Positions 63,998 through 64,000 of a stretch of 64,000 nt of DNA are shown one piece after another. Position 1 is the first letter of the stretch. Every line of letters begins with the position of its first letter. The stretch lies in assembly GCA_903918195.1 (NCBI GenBank), contig CAIXDS010000199.1, positions 20,968-84,967 on the forward strand, read 5' to 3'. The notes below the pieces were generated by a model, which saw nothing but the letters and a program-made list of their open reading frames with translations, did not search any database and was not told the DNA's origin. The translations under genes and the position numbers were made by a program. The stretch is from an uncultured Acetobacteraceae bacterium. GTDB taxonomy: Bacteria > Pseudomonadota > Alphaproteobacteria > Acetobacterales > Acetobacteraceae.

Positions 63998-64000
63998 TGG

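Overview
The window is high-GC DNA (roughly two thirds G+C), densely packed, and reads as a chromosomal segment of an alphaproteobacterium. Acetobacteraceae or a close relative is the best guess. Grounds: the core run rpoZ–rsh–lepB–rnc–era–recO–parC on one strand, a fused cysNC, an initiator tRNA with a C1·A72 mismatch, DUF2061/DUF3096/DUF3309-type small membrane proteins, and a family of GC-rich multi-hairpin repeats between genes. No phage, plasmid or CRISPR features are visible. The only mobile-element trace is an IS91-family transposase fragment at the left edge.

Left part (1–16 kb): transposase remnant; a ChaB-like protein; a tightly coupled minus-strand operon of a GltD-like NAD(P)/FAD/Fe-S oxidoreductase, pyruvate:ferredoxin oxidoreductase NifJ and a dihydroorotate-dehydrogenase-like protein, preceded by an FNR/FixK-type box; a universal stress protein; a YdhS-like FAD protein; the sulfate assimilation operon cysH–cysD–cysNC; a small secreted protein; serA and mazG, divergent across 39 bp.

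Central part (16–38 kb): housekeeping. parC, recO, era, rnc, lepB, rsh, rpoZ and folK run on the minus strand. Then come a NYN-domain nuclease, a family-5-type uracil-DNA glycosylase, smpB, an OmpR/EnvZ-type two-component system, an AlkA-type glycosylase, two tandem paralogous one-helix membrane proteins, amtB with a probable sigma-54 promoter, a degenerate enolase-superfamily protein, and an overlapping lipid A/Kdo cluster (DUF374 acyltransferase–waaA–lpxK–lpxL).

Right part (38–64 kb): accessory functions. An FNR-box-associated Fe-S protein lies next to a gene that fuses a NrfD/TtrC-like membrane anchor to a TtrA-like molybdopterin subunit, which is the most unusual architecture here. Next are PepSY, GNAT and DUF2061 proteins, an isoquinoline-oxidoreductase-type molybdenum hydroxylase pair, two small membrane proteins, and a complete MdtABC-type RND pump with its outer-membrane channel. 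The channel's first codons are made of a copy of the dispersed hairpin repeat. The window ends with an M81 peptidase, DUF1345 protein, GT-C-like membrane protein, isoprenylcysteine-methyltransferase-like protein, creatininase-family protein, a small membrane protein, a deleted alkA pseudogene and tRNA-fMet.

The two FNR-type boxes, in front of the NifJ operon and in front of the molybdoenzyme genes, suggest a shared low-oxygen regulon: pyruvate-derived low-potential electrons on one side and a respiratory-type membrane reductase on the other. All functions are inferred from sequence by eye; no database search was run.
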